From contig CALAYS010000053.1 in NCBI GenBank assembly GCA_937895515.1, positions 1 to 6,057 of the forward strand: a DNA stretch of 6,057 nt, read 5' to 3'. How positions within the stretch are numbered: position 1 is the first letter of the stretch; each line of letters opens with the position of its first letter. Positions 3,683 through 6,057 of this stretch are shown here, in pieces. Below the pieces are notes generated by a model. The model was not told the DNA's origin and ran no database searches. It was given only the letters and a program-made list of their open reading frames with translations. Position numbers and translations under genes: made by a program. This DNA comes from an uncultured bacterium (GTDB taxonomy: Bacteria; Patescibacteriota; Minisyncoccia; Phycocordibacterales; UBA9973).

Positions 3683-5991
3683 GTGCTAAAAACAACTCAA
3701 AACCAAACAACAATTCTTCAAATGATATCTATGGGGACATCGGCAAGATGCTCGTTTATGGATTTTTAGCATTTGTTGCATGGATAGTTATTTTCGCACT
3801 AACTCTATCGGCAACGATTGCAGTAATGGCCGAAAAGCTCCGAGAGCAAGGCTTAACGGAGTGGGAAATATTTAAAGCTAAATCTTGGCGCATTGTGGGC
3901 CTATTGCCATTTGTTTTAATCATTGCTTTTTTTGTGGCCGATTATATTCCACAAAACATTACAATTAAAAATTTTGTAAAAGTGGCCAGTGGAAAAGATC
4001 ACCCAGAAACAGAAAAAGATTATAGAGAACTGGTTGAAGACGCTAAATCAAAATTAGAAAGCACTGAATCTGATTTAAGAATGGAAAAATACAGTCTTGA
4101 GTCGTCGGCCGAAGATAATGCAAGACTGGTTCGTGAGCATAAACGAGCAAAGACGGTTGAGGAAAAATCTGAAATAGAGGAACAAAATAATCGAGTTGTG
4201 GAGGACTACAACAAGAGTGAGGCCAATATTGCAAAATACACTAAGGAAATTCCAAAATTAAAAAAGAAGTTAGCTTTAACGAGAACAGACCTGGAGGCCT
4301 TTAGAAATGGTGGGAAAACATCTTTTGATAAGACAACAAATGAATATCTCGCAAGTGCTCCAGCACAAACAACTAATGCCAATAAAGAAAAATTTATGCT
4401 TTTTGGTCTCTTGTTTTTAATTGGGTCGCTTATCAGTTCATACCCAATGATCTATGCGGTCAGAAGCGATAGAAGAGAGCTTAAAATATTCAATAAAGTC
4501 ATTCGTTTCTTAGATGTTGTTATCGGGAAAGTTTCAGAATGGGGGCAAGTTCCATTTAGATTTATCATCTTTCTATTTTATAAAGGTAAAGAAAAGCCAC
4601 TAAATCCAAGCCTCGTCATGCAACTTGGTCTTGAGCGAAACTCCTACTTAACAGACAGTAACTTAAATTATCACACCCAAATAATTGGTGGATCTGGTGC
4701 CGGAAAAACAAATCTTTTAAAAGTTATGCTTGAAGACCGGATGGCAAAAGGCCATTCCATTATCTTTTTTGACTTTAAAGCTGACATTGAGCTCATGGAC
4801 TGGATGGCCGGAGCAAGTGAGCAGTACGGGCGAAAAGATGATTTAGTTATTTTATCAATGTCCGATCCAAAGTTATCTTATGCTTATAACCCAATAAAAC
4901 ATGGATCAGAGACAGAAATTTCATCACAGATTATGAACTCTCTGACTTGGTCAGAGCCATTTTATAAAAGTAAATCAGAAGGGGCTTTGTTGGTTATTCT
5001 TAAAGCACTTTGCTATCAACGAGACATGGGAGGACGAGATTTCCATCTTGGTGATCTTTACCAATTTTTAAATGATGCAAGCTTTAGAATGGATATTGTA
5101 TCGGCGGTCAGTTCTTTAAATTATCCTGAAATGCACAGAGGGGATTTAAAGCGCATTTGTGAAGAATTAACCGTTCCAAATAAAAAAGAAAATTTTAACA
5201 GCTTAATCACGCAAATTTCAAAAATATTAAATTCTTCGGCCGGTGATATTGTCGTCCATAAAATAGGAAACGATGAGGAATTTGAATTTAGAGAAGTTAT
5301 GGAGACCGGAAAGATCGCCTATCTTTTTATGAACTCATTAAAACTAAAAGACACCGCAAGCATTATGGGAAAACTGATGCTTCAGGACTTAATGAAGGCC
5401 GTCGGAAATATTTACGATGATCGAAATGCGATCAAGCACCCTACTACTTTAATTATTGATGAGTTTGCTTCTTTTGCTACACCTGACTTTGGAGAATTTA
5501 TTGAGAAAGCTCGTGGAGCTGGAATTAGTATTGTGATTGCTTACCAGAGTAGAAAAAGTTTAGACCATATCGAAGATAATTTAGCGATAAAGGTTAATGA
5601 AAACACTGCGAATAAAATTGTATTCCAGGTTCAAGACTCTGAAGACGTAGAATGGTTTTGCAGTCTCTTAGGAACTAAAAAAACCACCAAAGAAACTTAC
5701 CAAGCGGAAGATGGGATTTTTGGAGATACGAAAACAGGGATGAAGTCTGTTCGTGAAGTTGAAGAATACGTGATTCATCCAAATCAGATAAAGAATTTAA
5801 AGCTAGGCCAGGCCCTTTTATACTGTTCCAAGGTGGATCGTCACCACGCGATTATGAACATCAAAAAAGCTAATCCATTTATTGGAAGATATGAAAAAAA
5901 ATCTGTGCCTAGTAAAAATCTCGGCAAAGTTAATGTGATCAAGATAGATCAAATCAAAGAAAATGAGACAGAGGTTAATAATTATTTTTAA
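3679..5991 (+). CDS. VirD4/TraD/TraG-type membrane coupling ATPase with long coiled coil
   Basis: This 770-residue membrane protein has a hydrophobic segment at about 24-50, another at 71-90, a charged helical coiled-coil region at about 108-210, and a third segment at 238-261; 293-301 is short and hydrophobic. A P-loop ATPase follows: Walker A GGSGAGKT (337-344), FFDFKAD (363-369), LSYAYNPI (399-406), Walker B LIIDEF (591-596) and ARGAGISIVIAYQS (611-624), then a TraM-recognition-like stretch NENTANKIVFQVQDSEDVEW (640-659) and a C-terminal GQALLYCSK (710-718). This order is typical of type IV coupling proteins, inner-membrane hexamers that pass DNA-protein complexes to a secretion channel. 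Basic residues at 53-71 and 262-269 suggest an N-out topology that puts the coiled coil in the periplasm. The gene starts at GTG with a good AGGAG site and overlaps the replication-relaxation gene by four bases. No terminator follows, so the operon may continue. A non-conjugative FtsK/HerA-type pump is the main alternative. Confidence 0.85.
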   Translation: MSAKNNSKPNNNSSNDIYGDIGKMLVYGFLAFVAWIVIFALTLSATIAVMAEKLREQGLTEWEIFKAKSWRIVGLLPFVLIIAFFVADYIPQNITIKNFVKVASGKDHPETEKDYRELVEDAKSKLESTESDLRMEKYSLESSAEDNARLVREHKRAKTVEEKSEIEEQNNRVVEDYNKSEANIAKYTKEIPKLKKKLALTRTDLEAFRNGGKTSFDKTTNEYLASAPAQTTNANKEKFMLFGLLFLIGSLISSYPMIYAVRSDRRELKIFNKVIRFLDVVIGKVSEWGQVPFRFIIFLFYKGKEKPLNPSLVMQLGLERNSYLTDSNLNYHTQIIGGSGAGKTNLLKVMLEDRMAKGHSIIFFDFKADIELMDWMAGASEQYGRKDDLVILSMSDPKLSYAYNPIKHGSETEISSQIMNSLTWSEPFYKSKSEGALLVILKALCYQRDMGGRDFHLGDLYQFLNDASFRMDIVSAVSSLNYPEMHRGDLKRICEELTVPNKKENFNSLITQISKILNSSAGDIVVHKIGNDEEFEFREVMETGKIAYLFMNSLKLKDTASIMGKLMLQDLMKAVGNIYDDRNAIKHPTTLIIDEFASFATPDFGEFIEKARGAGISIVIAYQSRKSLDHIEDNLAIKVNENTANKIVFQVQDSEDVEWFCSLLGTKKTTKETYQAEDGIFGDTKTGMKSVREVEEYVIHPNQIKNLKLGQALLYCSKVDRHHAIMNIKKANPFIGRYEKKSVPSKNLGKVNVIKIDQIKENETEVNNYF

Positions 5992-6036
5992 GATTTTCTA
6001 AAGTCGATAGGAAGGATTAGAGCAATAATTCCATAA

Positions 6037-6054
6037 GGGAATCGATCGAATCCC
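6037..6054. repeat. near-palindrome after the coupling-ATPase gene
   Basis: GGGAATCGATCGAATCCC is GGGA and TCCC flanking a perfect TCGATCGA palindrome, with one A/A mismatch on each side. An overlapping 5-bp hairpin (6028-6032 with 6038-6042) shares its left arm. There is no T tract, so it is not a standard terminator. The remaining 66 bases after the stop at 5991 hold no gene; AGGAAGGA at 6008-6015 has no usable start codon after it before the window ends. Confidence 0.4.
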
Positions 6055-6057
6055 CCC

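Noticed and set aside
6005..6057. CGAATCCCCCC at the right edge resembles a tRNA T-arm 3' half.
   Set aside because: The spacing of GGGA, TCGATCGA and TCCC does not form a 5-bp stem with a seven-base TTC-type loop, and no acceptor or anticodon arm is visible.

Overview
The window falls into two halves that do not look like the same genetic background, meeting near position 2,670. Bases 1 to about 2,670 are very AT-rich. They have A/T-rich gene starts without Shine-Dalgarno sites and carry three families typical of Bacteroidota prophages and mobile elements. These are a DUF5131 (phage Gp37/Gp68-type) protein on the minus strand, cut by the window edge; a small RecA-fold phage-type ATPase; and a DUF3871 protein, a family I know from Bacteroidota. 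The last two overlap by 23 bases and end in a strong intrinsic terminator, so they form a two-gene unit. A 281-base divergent region (156-436) separates them from the DUF5131 gene and holds weak matches to Bacteroidota-type promoters on both strands.

Bases about 2,675 to 6,057 differ in style. Shine-Dalgarno sites appear (AGGAG seven bases before the last gene), GGCC is common (at least 15 copies by eye, none seen in the left half), and the genes are a DNA-transfer pair. The first encodes a winged-helix plus PD-(D/E)XK-like protein of the replication-relaxation (Replic_Relax) type. The second encodes a 770-residue VirD4/TraD/TraG-type membrane ATPase (type IV coupling protein) with an unusual long coiled coil that is predicted to be periplasmic. 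The two overlap by four bases (GTGA). This half suggests a Gram-negative host, perhaps a Bdellovibrionota or other proteobacterial-type element; that assignment is an impression from style and not demonstrated.

The 563 bases between the DUF3871 gene and the replication-relaxation gene hold most of the non-coding structure: the terminator of the left unit, a 15-codon reading frame that may be the stump of a cut gene, a GC-rich hairpin with a T tract on the minus strand, and a nested inverted repeat (19-bp perfect inner arms and 11-bp perfect outer arms over 136 bases) just before the replication-relaxation gene. The nested repeat is the best candidate for a cis-acting site, such as an origin of transfer or an operator, used by the two downstream proteins.

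The main open question is whether the join near 2,670 is a real integration or recombination boundary or an assembly chimera. The most interesting biology is the replication-relaxation/coupling-ATPase pair with its adjacent nested dyad, a possible compact DNA mobilisation module with no recognisable classical relaxase in view.
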